Positions 53,155 to 61,789 of a DNA stretch of 64,000 bases are shown here, piece after piece (the stretch's first letter is position 1; each line of letters starts with the position of its first letter). The stretch covers positions 1 to 64,000 of the forward strand of contig CAZNBB010000001.1 of the NCBI GenBank assembly GCA_964571225.1, read 5' to 3'. The notes beneath the pieces were generated by a model, which saw nothing but the letters and a program-made list of their open reading frames with translations, was not told where the DNA came from and did not search any database. Position numbers and translations under genes: made by a program. This stretch comes from DATFML01 sp964571225. GTDB taxonomy: Bacteria > Pseudomonadota > Gammaproteobacteria > DATFLG01.

Positions 53155-55578
53155 ATGTCCCTGCCCGCCCCCCAGATCCCCGAGGAAATCGGCGCTACCG
53201 AGCCGGATCGTGTCGCCCGTCTGGTGGCGCGCCTGAAGCGCAAGTACCGCGGCCGCATTACCGGCGAGTTGGTGGTGCCGGCGAGGCCGGGGCGCTACGA
53301 ACCCTTTCCTCCCGATCTGGACCCGCGCCTGGTGCAGGCCCTGCACTCCCGCGGCGTGGAGCGGTTGTACAGCCATCAACGTGGGGCGTGGGAGGCGGTG
53401 CGTGCCGGCCGCCACACGGTGGTGGTCACGCCCACCGCCTCCGGCAAGACCCTCTGCTACAACCTGCCCGTGCTGCAGGCGGCCCTGCAGGACAAGGCCA
53501 AGGCTTTGTACCTGTTTCCCACCAAGGCCCTGTCCCAGGATCAGGTTGCCGAGATCCTGGAGCTCAACCGGGCCGGCGAGCTGGGGGTGCGGGCGTACAC
53601 CTTCGACGGCGACACCCCGGGCGATGCCCGCAAGGCGGTACGTACCCGCGGCGACATCGTGGTGTCCAATCCGGACATGCTGCACCAGGGCATCCTCCCG
53701 CACCACACCAAGTGGGCCCAGTTCTTCGAGAACCTGCGCTATGTGGTGATCGACGAAATGCACACCTACCGCGGCGTGTTCGGCTCCCATGTGGCCAACG
53801 TGCTGCGCCGGCTGCGGCGTATTTGCCGGTTCTACGGCAGCGACCCGGTGTTCGTGCTCTGTTCGGCCACTATCGCCAATCCCGGCGAGCTGGCCGAGCA
53901 GCTCATCGAAGGGCCGGTGCGGACCATCGACGAAAGCGGCGCGCCCCAGGGCGCGAAACAGCTGCTGCTGTGGAACCCGCCGGTGATCAATCCCGATCTG
54001 GGCATCCGTGCATCGGCCCGTTCCCAGACCACCCGCATCGCCCGTTATGCCGTGAAGAGCGGATTGAAGACCATCCTGTTCACCCAGACCCGGTTGATGG
54101 TGGAAGTGCTCACCAAGTACCTCAAGGACGTGTTCGACCGGGACCCACGCCGCCCGCCGCGGGTGCGCGCCTACCGGGGCGGCTATCTGCCCACGGAACG
54201 CCGGGACACCGAGCAAAAGCTGCGGGCGGGATCGGTGGACTGCGTCATCTCCACCTCGGCCCTGGAACTGGGCGTGGACATCGGCGCCCTGGACGTGTGC
54301 GTGCTGAACGGCTACCCGGGCACCATCGCCGGCACCTGGCAGCGCCTGGGTCGCGCCGGGCGGCGCAACCGGCCGGCCCTGGGTGTGCTGGTGGCCACCA
54401 GCGAGCCGCTGGACCAGTATATCGTGCGCAACCCGGATTTTTTCCTCGGGGCGTCGCCGGAGCACGCCCGCATCGACCCGGACCAGTTGCTGATCCTCAT
54501 GGATCACATACGCTGTGCCGCCTTCGAACTCGCCTTTCGGGAAGGAGAGCGTTTCGGCGGCGAGGAACTCTCAGAGTGCCTGGCCTATCTGGAGGAAGAA
54601 GGCGTGCTGCACCGGGAGGGTGAGGGCTGGCACTGGATGGACGACAGCTATCCCGCCAACAGCGTGAGCCTGCGCTCGGTGGCCGAGGGCAATTTCGTGG
54701 TCATCGACATCACCGACGGCGGCAAGCAGGTGATCGCCGAAGTGGACTACACCAGCGCGCCGGTGACCCTTTACGAAGGCGCCATCTACATGGTGCAGGC
54801 TAGGCCCTGGCAGGTGGAACGCCTGGACTGGGAAGGGCGCAAGGCCTTCGTGCGCCAGACCGAGGCCGACTATTACACCGACGCCATCGACTATACGCGG
54901 CTGAAGATCCTGGAGGACTTCGAGCGGGATTCCGCCGCCGGTGCCCATTGCGCCCGGGGTGAGGTGCACGTGGTGCGGCGGGTGGCCGGCTACAAGAAGA
55001 TCCGCTATTACACCCACGACAACGTGGGCTACGGCAATGTGGATCTGCCCGATCAGGAAATGCACACCACAGCGGTGTGGTGGCAGGTGGACAGTCGTGC
55101 CCTGGAAGCCGCCTTCGAAAGCCGCTGGCAGGCACTGGACGGTTTTCTCGGCGCTGCCTACGCCATGCATTCGGTGGCGGCGCTGCTCACCATGTCCGAG
55201 CTGCGCGATCTGGGACGCGCGGTCGGCGACGGGCAGGGTACCTGGTTCGCCACCGTGGACGCCGACGGACGCGGGCGCATGCGCAGCGCGGACGGGGAAC
55301 CCGTGGAGGCCGACACCCATGGTTTCGTGCCCACCGTGTTCCTGTACGACAACTATCCCGGCGGCGTAGGGTTGTCGGCGCCGCTGTTCGATCTGCGCAC
55401 GAAGGTGCTGGCCGGCGCCCGGGTGCTGGTGCAGGACTGCGGCTGCCGACACGGTTGCCCGGCCTGCGTCGGCCCGATCCTGGCCAGTGAAGAAGCCCGC
55501 GGCGGCTCGCCCAAGGCCGCTGCCCTGCGGGTGATCGATCTGCTGGCTTCGGGATATTCCGGCCATGAGTCGCCTTAG
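53155..55578 (+). CDS. MrfA-type DEAH-box helicase with C-terminal four-Cys domain
   Basis: An 807-residue superfamily 2 helicase. Motif I is PTASGKT (93-99), motif II VIDEMH, motif III CSATIANP, and motif VI QRLGRAGRRNRPA. The C-terminal DUF1998-type region ends in CGCRHGCPACVG (Cys-x-Cys-x3-Cys-x2-Cys), the metal site of the MrfA/Hrq1-like family. In Bacillus, MrfA works with the exonuclease MrfB to repair mitomycin C damage. The next gene encodes an MrfB-type nuclease and overlaps by 14 bp. The start lies 43 bp from lexA. Confidence 0.9.
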   Translation: MSLPAPQIPEEIGATEPDRVARLVARLKRKYRGRITGELVVPARPGRYEPFPPDLDPRLVQALHSRGVERLYSHQRGAWEAVRAGRHTVVVTPTASGKTLCYNLPVLQAALQDKAKALYLFPTKALSQDQVAEILELNRAGELGVRAYTFDGDTPGDARKAVRTRGDIVVSNPDMLHQGILPHHTKWAQFFENLRYVVIDEMHTYRGVFGSHVANVLRRLRRICRFYGSDPVFVLCSATIANPGELAEQLIEGPVRTIDESGAPQGAKQLLLWNPPVINPDLGIRASARSQTTRIARYAVKSGLKTILFTQTRLMVEVLTKYLKDVFDRDPRRPPRVRAYRGGYLPTERRDTEQKLRAGSVDCVISTSALELGVDIGALDVCVLNGYPGTIAGTWQRLGRAGRRNRPALGVLVATSEPLDQYIVRNPDFFLGASPEHARIDPDQLLILMDHIRCAAFELAFREGERFGGEELSECLAYLEEEGVLHREGEGWHWMDDSYPANSVSLRSVAEGNFVVIDITDGGKQVIAEVDYTSAPVTLYEGAIYMVQARPWQVERLDWEGRKAFVRQTEADYYTDAIDYTRLKILEDFERDSAAGAHCARGEVHVVRRVAGYKKIRYYTHDNVGYGNVDLPDQEMHTTAVWWQVDSRALEAAFESRWQALDGFLGAAYAMHSVAALLTMSELRDLGRAVGDGQGTWFATVDADGRGRMRSADGEPVEADTHGFVPTVFLYDNYPGGVGLSAPLFDLRTKVLAGARVLVQDCGCRHGCPACVGPILASEEARGGSPKAAALRVIDLLASGYSGHESP

Positions 55579-56788
55579 CGACAGGTTGGGAAAGCTGCGC
55601 TCGAACGCGCCGGCAGCGCCGCAGGCGGTTCCCGTGCAGTCCGAGCTGGGCGGGCGTATGCAGCGCCTGCGCGGCGCTGCCTCCCCAAGGAGCGAGAAGG
55701 ACGATGTCGTGCTGGCTGAGCAGCTCGGCGGTGCCTGCATCGCCGAAGGCGTCATCGCGGTAGGCGAGACGTTGGCTCTGGAGCATGACCATGGGCGCGT
55801 GCGCCTGCGGGACGCGCTGGCGACGTCCTTGGATGCGCTGTCGCCGGGTGGCTCGGTGGCGGTCGATGAGCTGGTGTTCATGGATACAGAGACCACCGGC
55901 CTGGCCGGTGGAACCGGGACGGTCGTGTTTCTGCTGGGGTTGGCGCGACTGGGGCCCACAGGCCTGGAACTCATGCAGTTGGTGCTGACGCGTTTCTCCG
56001 GGGAAGCCGCGCTGCTGGAGGCGGCACGGGAATGGGTGGCGCGCGGGCAGGCCGTGGTCACATTCAACGGCCGCAGCTTCGATGTACCCCTGCTGACCGC
56101 CCGCTATCGCCTCAAAGGCCGGACCGATCCGTTTTCCGCGTTGCCCCAGATCGATCTGCTGCATCCCACCCGGCGCGCGTTTGCTCGCCAATGGCCGGAT
56201 TGCCGCCTGCAGAGCGCCGAACAACGGCTGCTGGATTTTCACCGTCGCGACGATCTGCCCGGCGCAATGGCACCCCAGGCGTGGTTCGACTGGGTACGGC
56301 GCGGCTCCATGACACTGCTGCCGGGGGTGACCAAGCACAACCGGTGGGACTTGCTTTCCCTGGCGGCCCTGATGCCGGTGCTGGAGAATGTGTACCGCGA
56401 TCCGGAAGCCTGGGGTGGAGATCCGCTGGCGGTGGCCCGCTTTCAACGGGGGCGTGGGGACGTCGCCGCTGCCTTGGCCATGCTGGAGGCCCACGCGCAC
56501 AGCCTGTGTCCCGCCGGTTCCAACGAGCTGGCGCGGCTGCACCGGGACCGAGGCGACTGGGCGGCCGCGGTCGCCATCTGGCGGCGGTTGGCCGCTCACG
56601 ACAACGTCGAAGCCCTGGAGCGCCTGAGCAAGTTCTACGAACATATGTGCGGGGATTTTACTCAGGCCTTGCACTATGCTGAGCGACTGGCGCTGGTGGA
56701 GCGCGCCAATCCGGCTCACGCGCACCGTTTGCAGCGTCTTCATTCCCGTCTTGGACGACGGGTTTCTCTGCCGGCCGGCGGTTCCTGA
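55565..56788 (+). CDS. MrfB-type DEDDh exonuclease with C-terminal TPR-like region
   Basis: A 407-residue protein with an RNase H-like exonuclease domain (about 100-275). The DEDDh residues are Asp107 and Glu109 (MDTETTGL), Asp173 (FNGRSFDVPLL), and His258 with Asp262 (KHNRWDLLSL). The C-terminal 110 residues are helical and TPR-like (ALAMLEAHAHSL, DRGDWAAAVAIWRRLA). This is the architecture of MrfB, partner of MrfA. Overlap with the helicase gene implies translational coupling and a common DNA crosslink-repair role. A MITE-like repeat lies 38 bp downstream. Confidence 0.88.
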   Translation: MSRLSDRLGKLRSNAPAAPQAVPVQSELGGRMQRLRGAASPRSEKDDVVLAEQLGGACIAEGVIAVGETLALEHDHGRVRLRDALATSLDALSPGGSVAVDELVFMDTETTGLAGGTGTVVFLLGLARLGPTGLELMQLVLTRFSGEAALLEAAREWVARGQAVVTFNGRSFDVPLLTARYRLKGRTDPFSALPQIDLLHPTRRAFARQWPDCRLQSAEQRLLDFHRRDDLPGAMAPQAWFDWVRRGSMTLLPGVTKHNRWDLLSLAALMPVLENVYRDPEAWGGDPLAVARFQRGRGDVAAALAMLEAHAHSLCPAGSNELARLHRDRGDWAAAVAIWRRLAAHDNVEALERLSKFYEHMCGDFTQALHYAERLALVERANPAHAHRLQRLHSRLGRRVSLPAGGS

Positions 56789-56826
56789 TACCATCCTATC
56801 CGTTCCCTCGTGCCGGGAACTTCCTT

Positions 56827-56982
56827 AGGGAACCTCCGCACAGGCCGCTGAAGCGGCGCTCACGGCGTTGCAAGGGCGCTCGGAATGCGGGGTCGAGAAG
56901 CGACAGACTGTCTGTAAACTGCGCTTCTTCGCCCCTTTGCGCCTGCGATCATCCACTTGATCGACCTGTGCAGAGGCTCCCT
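56827..56982 (-). repeat. MITE-like repeat, copy B (inverted relative to copy A)
   Basis: A 156-bp element whose reverse complement matches the repeat at 30376-30528 over its full length by eye. Its termini AGGGAACCTCCGCACAGG and AGGGAGCCTCTGCACAGG (opposite strand) form an 18-bp inverted repeat with two mismatches. No coding capacity. Confidence 0.85.
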
Positions 56983-57075
56983 GGGAGGCCGCCTGCGCTG
57001 CTGGCCGCCAATCCGGCGGGGATCCCGGACACCGTGCGTCACCCCGGCGCCTTTCGAAACAACAGAGGATGCCCT

Positions 57076-57360
57076 ATGCCCAATGACAACTCCGCCTACC
57101 CTCAGACCTGGAACGGATCAGTCCCCAGCCATCGGGAAAGACGACTGCACGAAACCTATGAGTGGATACACATCCTTAACGATTCACTCTCCAGTCTGTT
57201 CTTCGTGATCGGCAGTGTTTTCTTCTTCTATCCCAGCATGCAGGACTACGGCACGTGGCTGTTTCTGATCGGCAGTATCCAGATGCTGATCGGCCCCATG
57301 ATCCGGATAGCCAACAAGCTGCACGTGCGCAACATTCGCAAGGAGCTCATTCACTGGTGA
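57076..57360 (+). CDS. YrhK-like small membrane protein
   Basis: A 94-residue protein with two hydrophobic helices (SSLFFVIGSVFFFYP and WLFLIGSIQMLIGPMI) after a short soluble start with HETYEWIHILND, matching the YrhK domain. Function unknown. It begins about 90 bp beyond a MITE-like repeat and lies 31 bp before a GNAT gene. Confidence 0.75.
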   Translation: MPNDNSAYPQTWNGSVPSHRERRLHETYEWIHILNDSLSSLFFVIGSVFFFYPSMQDYGTWLFLIGSIQMLIGPMIRIANKLHVRNIRKELIHW

Positions 57361-57391
57361 TCGGTGATTCGGTGCGCCGAAGGAGACCGCC

Positions 57392-57895
57392 ATGGACAAG
57401 ATTCGAATCGCACCGGCCGGCATAGATGACGTGCCTGTCATTCACGAGATGATCGGCGCTTTGGCCGACCATCTGGGCCTTGCCCACGAATTGGTGGCCA
57501 CTGAAGGCGATTTGCATGATGCGCTGTTCGGCCCACGCCCCAGGGCGGAAGTCGTACTTGCCTACATGGGGGATGCACCGGCCGGCTTCGCGCTCTTTTA
57601 CAACAACTATTCCACGTTCCGCGGGCGCTGCGGCATTCATCTGGAGGATCTGTATGTGCTGCCGGTGTGGCGGGGCAAGCGTATCGGGCGCCGGTTGCTG
57701 GCCCATATCGCCCGTTTGACTCTCGAGCGCGGGTGCGGTCGCCTGGAGTGGTGGGTGCTCGCCACGGACGAACGCGCGTCCCGGTTCTACGAGCAACTGG
57801 GCGCCACCGCGAAAGACGAATGGACCGTGTATCGGCTGAAGGGCGATTCGCTGGCACGACTGGCCCGGGAGTCCGACGATGCGGGATCGGTGTGA
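57392..57895 (+). CDS. GNAT family N-acetyltransferase
   Basis: A 167-residue acetyltransferase. The acetyl-CoA motif is LEDLYVLPVWRGKRIGRRLL (about 90-109), with RFYEQLGA near residue 130 as in the diamine/small-molecule branch of GNAT enzymes. Substrate unknown. Probable operon with the YrhK-like gene. Confidence 0.87.
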   Translation: MDKIRIAPAGIDDVPVIHEMIGALADHLGLAHELVATEGDLHDALFGPRPRAEVVLAYMGDAPAGFALFYNNYSTFRGRCGIHLEDLYVLPVWRGKRIGRRLLAHIARLTLERGCGRLEWWVLATDERASRFYEQLGATAKDEWTVYRLKGDSLARLARESDDAGSV

Positions 57896-58161
57896 TGCCG
57901 CCCTGGCGTGCCTCGGCGTTTGCAGGTCGGAAACGCGAGCAACGTGGTGTGACCGGCCCGTTGGGTCTGGCGTTGCGAGCGCAACCGGTCAAAGTCGGTT
58001 GACCACGTGCAGGTGTCGTCGGATAGGCGAGCCTTGCGGACCGGAGGCGGGTGGACGCGGGGTAGGCGATGTGCTAAGACATGCGGCCCATCACGCTTCG
58101 CGACTGCACGGCAGCTTCTGCAGAGCGAAGCCTGGCCGATTTTCCCAACGGCGGTGCCCCT

Positions 58162-58617
58162 GTGCGCAAGGAACTGTATACGGAAATCGACGTCGCTGCG
58201 AGTGCCGAAAAGGTCTGGAGTATACTGACCGACTTCGCACGCTATGCCCAATGGAATCCATTCATCCGCAGCGTGGAGGGCATTGCGGAAGTGGGCGAAT
58301 GGTTGACGGTCGGCATTGAAGCGCCTGACGGTCGCCGGTTGCGGCTTCGCCCCACGGTGGTTACCGTGCGTCCGCGGGAGGAGCTCGGCTGGATTGCCCG
58401 TCTGGTGGTCCCCGGGCTGTTGGATGGCGAACATGTTTTCCGTATCCAAGCGCTGAGCGGTACGCGGGTGACCTTCATCCAACGGGAGACTTTCACTGGC
58501 GTGCTGGTGCCGTTTCTGTGGCCTGTGTTGAGGCGTCGGCTGCAGGCGGGGTTCGAAGCGATGAATGCCGCCCTGCGCGAGCGCGCCGAGGCGGTCAACG
58601 AGCGATTGGCGGACTAG
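58162..58617 (+). CDS. SRPBCC (polyketide-cyclase/dehydrase-like) protein
   Basis: A 151-residue START-like fold protein: YTEIDVAASAEKVWSILTDF at the N-terminus, QWNPFIRSVEG, and the C-terminal helix RRLQAGFEAMNAALRER. It probably binds a hydrophobic ligand. GTG at 58162 puts the start at the domain edge; an in-frame ATG at 58081 would add 27 residues without a ribosome site. Confidence 0.78.
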   Translation: MRKELYTEIDVAASAEKVWSILTDFARYAQWNPFIRSVEGIAEVGEWLTVGIEAPDGRRLRLRPTVVTVRPREELGWIARLVVPGLLDGEHVFRIQALSGTRVTFIQRETFTGVLVPFLWPVLRRRLQAGFEAMNAALRERAEAVNERLAD

Positions 58618-58634
58618 CAAGGGGGAGAGAAGAA

Positions 58635-59246
58635 TTGGCGCAAGCGGAACAAATCACGTCCCGGGAGAGGCTCGACCGCGCCCGGCAGTATATGGAAACG
58701 AACGACAGCGAGGCGTTGCTGATGGCCGCGCGCGAGCTCATCGAAGGTATCGACGAACGCCAGCGGGAATACGATGAGGCGCGCAAAGACCTCAAGCGCA
58801 AGAAGCGCCAGGGCTGGAGCGTGGCCCAGCTCGGTATCAAGGTGGAGAAGGCCTACAAAGCGGCCGACTCGATCATAGAGATTTCGGTATTCGATCGGCT
58901 TCCAGAGCGTACCGTAGTCAGTCTGTACCATACGCCGGTGAACAAAGGCATGAGAGCCAGGGCGCGAACCCTTGCCGAGCAGCTGCAGGCGCGGAGCCGC
59001 GGGGAGCGTCCGTCAGAGCAGGCGGATGCCCAGTGGCGCGATCTGCTGCGCCAAAGCTGCGAAGACCTGGAAGCGGCTACCCGTGGGACCTTGTTGACGC
59101 CGCCCATGCTCAACAAGAAGGGGACCAAGATGCATTTTGCGCTGGAAGAGGCGGACGCTGATCGCGCCGATGCCGTGCGTGAAGCGCTTGCACTGATCGG
59201 CGTGCGCTACAAACTCCATGCGCAGTGCCTGGAACGACTGCCGTAG
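58635..59246 (+). CDS. Hypothetical protein, 203 aa, TTG start
   Basis: A soluble, highly charged, mostly helical protein that I do not recognise. It has EQITSRERLDRARQYMETND and LIEGIDERQREYDEARKDLK near the N-terminus and ends LIGVRYKLHAQCLERLP. The only good start is TTG at 58635, directly behind GGGGGAGAGAAG and 17 bp after the preceding stop. A perfect 12-bp hairpin follows the stop. Confidence 0.6.
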   Translation: MAQAEQITSRERLDRARQYMETNDSEALLMAARELIEGIDERQREYDEARKDLKRKKRQGWSVAQLGIKVEKAYKAADSIIEISVFDRLPERTVVSLYHTPVNKGMRARARTLAEQLQARSRGERPSEQADAQWRDLLRQSCEDLEAATRGTLLTPPMLNKKGTKMHFALEEADADRADAVREALALIGVRYKLHAQCLERLP

Positions 59247-59248
59247 GA

Positions 59249-59280
59249 CCGGTTGACGCCTGTCGGAAGGCGTCAACCGG
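59249..59280. terminator. Hairpin between convergent genes
   Basis: CCGGTTGACGCC, 8-base loop, exact complement, located between the plus-strand 203-aa gene and the minus-strand PilZ gene. There is no T-run, but its place between convergent stops suggests a bidirectional transcript end. Confidence 0.6.
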
Positions 59281-59317
59281 CCTGCGTTCTGTAAGGATGG
59301 AATAGCGGGCGGCGCTG

Positions 59318-59644
59318 CTAGGCCGCCGGCTTGTCCTCAGGATAGAGGACGTTGTGAAGCTGGCGGCAAAGATCCACGTCGATTTCCCGGAAAGTGATGC
59401 CGGCGCCGTTCCGGGTACGGTAGGCCACCCGTCCCTTGATGTCGTAGTCCTGTCTACGCCCGTTGGCCTCAAGCGTGAAGCGGGCACGTACCGGCGCATT
59501 GGCCTCGGGCGGCAGCTGTTCGCTTTCTACGAACATGCCCTCCATGCTGATGTCATGGGAGCGGCAGGATATGCTGCCCAGGCCCTCGCAATCGATGGAC
59601 ACCGGATTGGGGAATTCTCTGCGGGGGCTCCAGCGACGTTCCAT
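59318..59644 (-). CDS. PilZ-domain protein
   Basis: A 108-residue single-domain PilZ protein. The c-di-GMP motif has the RxxxR part at the very N-terminus (RRWSPRREF) and the second part in SHDISMEGMFVE. AAGGAGGT precedes the ATG at 59644. It is a probable c-di-GMP receptor; the diguanylate cyclase at 33-35 kb is the only c-di-GMP enzyme seen in the window. Confidence 0.87.
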   Translation of the reverse strand: MERRWSPRREFPNPVSIDCEGLGSISCRSHDISMEGMFVESEQLPPEANAPVRARFTLEANGRRQDYDIKGRVAYRTRNGAGITFREIDVDLCRQLHNVLYPEDKPAA

Positions 59645-59975
59645 AGTTACCTCCTTCTTCGGTCAATCGCCGTCAAACAGTTGCTTGGTTACACTTATCG
59701 CCCGCCGGAACTGCGCAATTGAAGCGCCGTCGGCCGAACTGCGGAACCCGACTTCCACCGCATCGACCGGGGCCAACAAACCAGGGGCGCACTGAATCTA
59801 CCCGTACCCGCCGATGGTGAGGCCCGCCATTGTTACCGGTCATTGCAGGCAGTAGCAGGTTGGGTCACTTTGTCCGAAAGTATAGTGCACCGTGCATATG
59901 TCGCCAGTGTGACGGCCCTTGGAGGGGCATTCGGTCCGAAATAAGGCCAGGAAGCGGCCGGGGCAGGGTGGGGCT
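59645..59975. other. Gene-free stretch between PilZ gene and hydrogenase cluster
   Basis: About 330 bp with no credible gene. It should contain the PilZ promoter (leftward) and the end of the hydrogenase transcript. I see no clear terminator. Confidence 0.4.
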
Positions 59976-60494
59976 TTATCCGCAATCCATTACAGTCTGT
60001 ACGGGAAAATACCGGTCCGCACTCCGTATCAGTGAGTCCACAGCGGACAGGACGGGCGCGGACAGGTCGGGCGTGGGCATTGAGCTCGTGATCGAGGGCG
60101 GCGTGATCCGATCGAANNNNNNNNNNGGCGTCGGCTCCGGTATCTCAATGCCCCACAGCAGCGTTGTCCGGGGCAGCAGCGTCAGCTGGTCCGCTAGAGA
60201 GAGAGCATCGGCGAGGCTCAGGCCGTGGCTGCTGGCGGGCTGCTGCCACGCCGCCAGGCGGGTCGTGGCGGGCCACTGCAGCCGGTGGATGGTACCGGGC
60301 GGATGGTGCCCTGACCGGACGGCATCCACGATCAGCAGTGAGTCGTCCACCGGCAGCCTGGCCAGCAGTTCCATGGGGGATCGGCAGCAGTGGGCCTGCG
60401 CATCCGCGCGACGGTCCTGCAGACGGTTTGCGATCAGCCAGCCGACCTGGTCGTCTCCCACATCCGAGCCGATCCCGACGACGTACAAGGTCAT
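59976..60494 (-). CDS. NiFe hydrogenase maturation protease (M52), contains assembly gap
   Basis: Begins TLYVVGIGSDVGDDQVGWLIA, the nickel-binding start of HycI/HybD-type endopeptidases, with the second acidic motif at SLLIVDAVRSG. It removes the C-terminal tail of the hydrogenase large subunit after Ni insertion. The ATG overlaps the large-subunit stop (ATGA). Ten Ns interrupt the gene; the part beyond them (DLSAPVLSAVDSLI) looks like a normal C-terminus in the same frame, but true length and frame across the gap are unknown. Confidence 0.8.
   Translation of the reverse strand: MTLYVVGIGSDVGDDQVGWLIANRLQDRRADAQAHCCRSPMELLARLPVDDSLLIVDAVRSGHHPPGTIHRLQWPATTRLAAWQQPASSHGLSLADALSLADQLTLLPRTTLLWGIEIPEPTXXXXFDRITPPSITSSMPTPDLSAPVLSAVDSLIRSADRYFPVQTVMDCG
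60117..60126. other. Assembly gap (10 N)
   Basis: Ten undetermined bases inside the hydrogenase protease gene; real gap size unknown. Confidence 0.99.
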
Positions 60495-61789
60495 TGCCGG
60501 TCTATCCGCAGATCCAGGAAATGGGTTGCGCAGGAGATGCAGGGGTCGTAGTTGCGGATCACCGTTTCGCACAACTGGCGCAGTTCCCGGTCGTCGCTTT
60601 CCAGATCGCCCGCTTCCAGGGTCCACTTCAGATCCTGTTCGATGCGTGCCTGATTCTGACTTGTGGGCGGTACGATGCGGCTGTCGATAACGGTGCCCCG
60701 TTCGTCGAATTCATACCGATGCCAGAGAATCCCTCGCGGCGCCTCCGTGCAGCCGAATCCTACGCCGGCCCGCGGCGTGGGTTCGAGACGGGGGGCGGTC
60801 GGCGTTTGGTACCGTTCCAGCAGACGGATCGCTTCGACACAGCCGTAATGAATTTCCACCGCCCGTGCCACGACACTGTGGAACATGTTGCGACTGGGCC
60901 AGGACAGGCCGGTGTCGTCCAACAGGTCCTGCACCTGGGCCGGCAGCCGATCCAGATTGAGATTGAGCCTGGCCAGCGGGCCGACCAGATACGGTCGGTC
61001 ATGCAAATGGCTGTGCAGGGCGGTCGAATGGGGAACCTGATGTTCGCGGAAATGGTCGTCGAACTCGCGGATGTCGATGTCCAGCCCGGCGCTGGATACC
61101 AGCCTGCCCTCGTTCATGGGATATTCGTCCCCATGACGCAGGGCCACTGTGGTGAATTCCTGGTCGCTGGCCGGCAGCTCCAGGGACGCGGTCCAACGCA
61201 CCAGCTCCTCCGCATCCGGCAGTGCCTCGCGCAGACTTTCCAGCAAGGCGCGGGCTTCGGCCGCCGTGGGTGCACGGCTGAAGCCACCGACCCGTGCGCC
61301 CACCGGATGCACCGAACGCGCGCCCAACGCGGCGACGATGGCGTTGCCCAGGCCCTGCAGGCGCAGGCCGCGCCGCACTTCCGCCGGGTAGTCCTGGGCC
61401 AGGGCGGTCACGCTGGGATAGCCGAGAAAGTCCGGCGCCGCCAGCATGTGGATATGGAGGGCGTGGCTTTCCAGCCATTCGCCGCAGTAGTACAGGCGTC
61501 GCATGTCCCGCACCCAGGGATCGGGCTGCATCCCGAAAGCCTGTTCGATGGCATGAACCGCGCTCATCTGATAGGCCACCGGGCAGATGCCGCAGATGCG
61601 GGCCACCATGTCGGGCACTTCATGGTATTCCCTGCCCACCAGGAACTGCTCGAACAGCCGCGGTGGTTCGTAGATGCGCAACATGAGCTTTTCGATGGTA
61701 CCGTCACGCACGGCAAGCTCCAGCGCGCCTTCGCCCTCTACCCGCGCCAGCACGGGCACATGGATGTCCACTGTCCGTCGCTCACTCAT
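60491..61789 (-). CDS. hydA: Group 3b NiFe hydrogenase large (alpha) subunit
   Basis: A 432-residue catalytic subunit. The Ni-Fe ligands are Cys66 and Cys69 (RICGIC) and Cys417 and Cys420 (DPCISC). Processing should occur after His423, releasing the nine-residue tail FLDLRIDRQ. It reversibly oxidises H2, linked to NAD(P)H through the gamma subunit; related archaeal enzymes also reduce sulfur. The start overlaps the delta-subunit gene by 8 bp and the stop overlaps the protease gene. Confidence 0.94.
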   Translation of the reverse strand: MSERRTVDIHVPVLARVEGEGALELAVRDGTIEKLMLRIYEPPRLFEQFLVGREYHEVPDMVARICGICPVAYQMSAVHAIEQAFGMQPDPWVRDMRRLYYCGEWLESHALHIHMLAAPDFLGYPSVTALAQDYPAEVRRGLRLQGLGNAIVAALGARSVHPVGARVGGFSRAPTAAEARALLESLREALPDAEELVRWTASLELPASDQEFTTVALRHGDEYPMNEGRLVSSAGLDIDIREFDDHFREHQVPHSTALHSHLHDRPYLVGPLARLNLNLDRLPAQVQDLLDDTGLSWPSRNMFHSVVARAVEIHYGCVEAIRLLERYQTPTAPRLEPTPRAGVGFGCTEAPRGILWHRYEFDERGTVIDSRIVPPTSQNQARIEQDLKWTLEAGDLESDDRELRQLCETVIRNYDPCISCATHFLDLRIDRQ

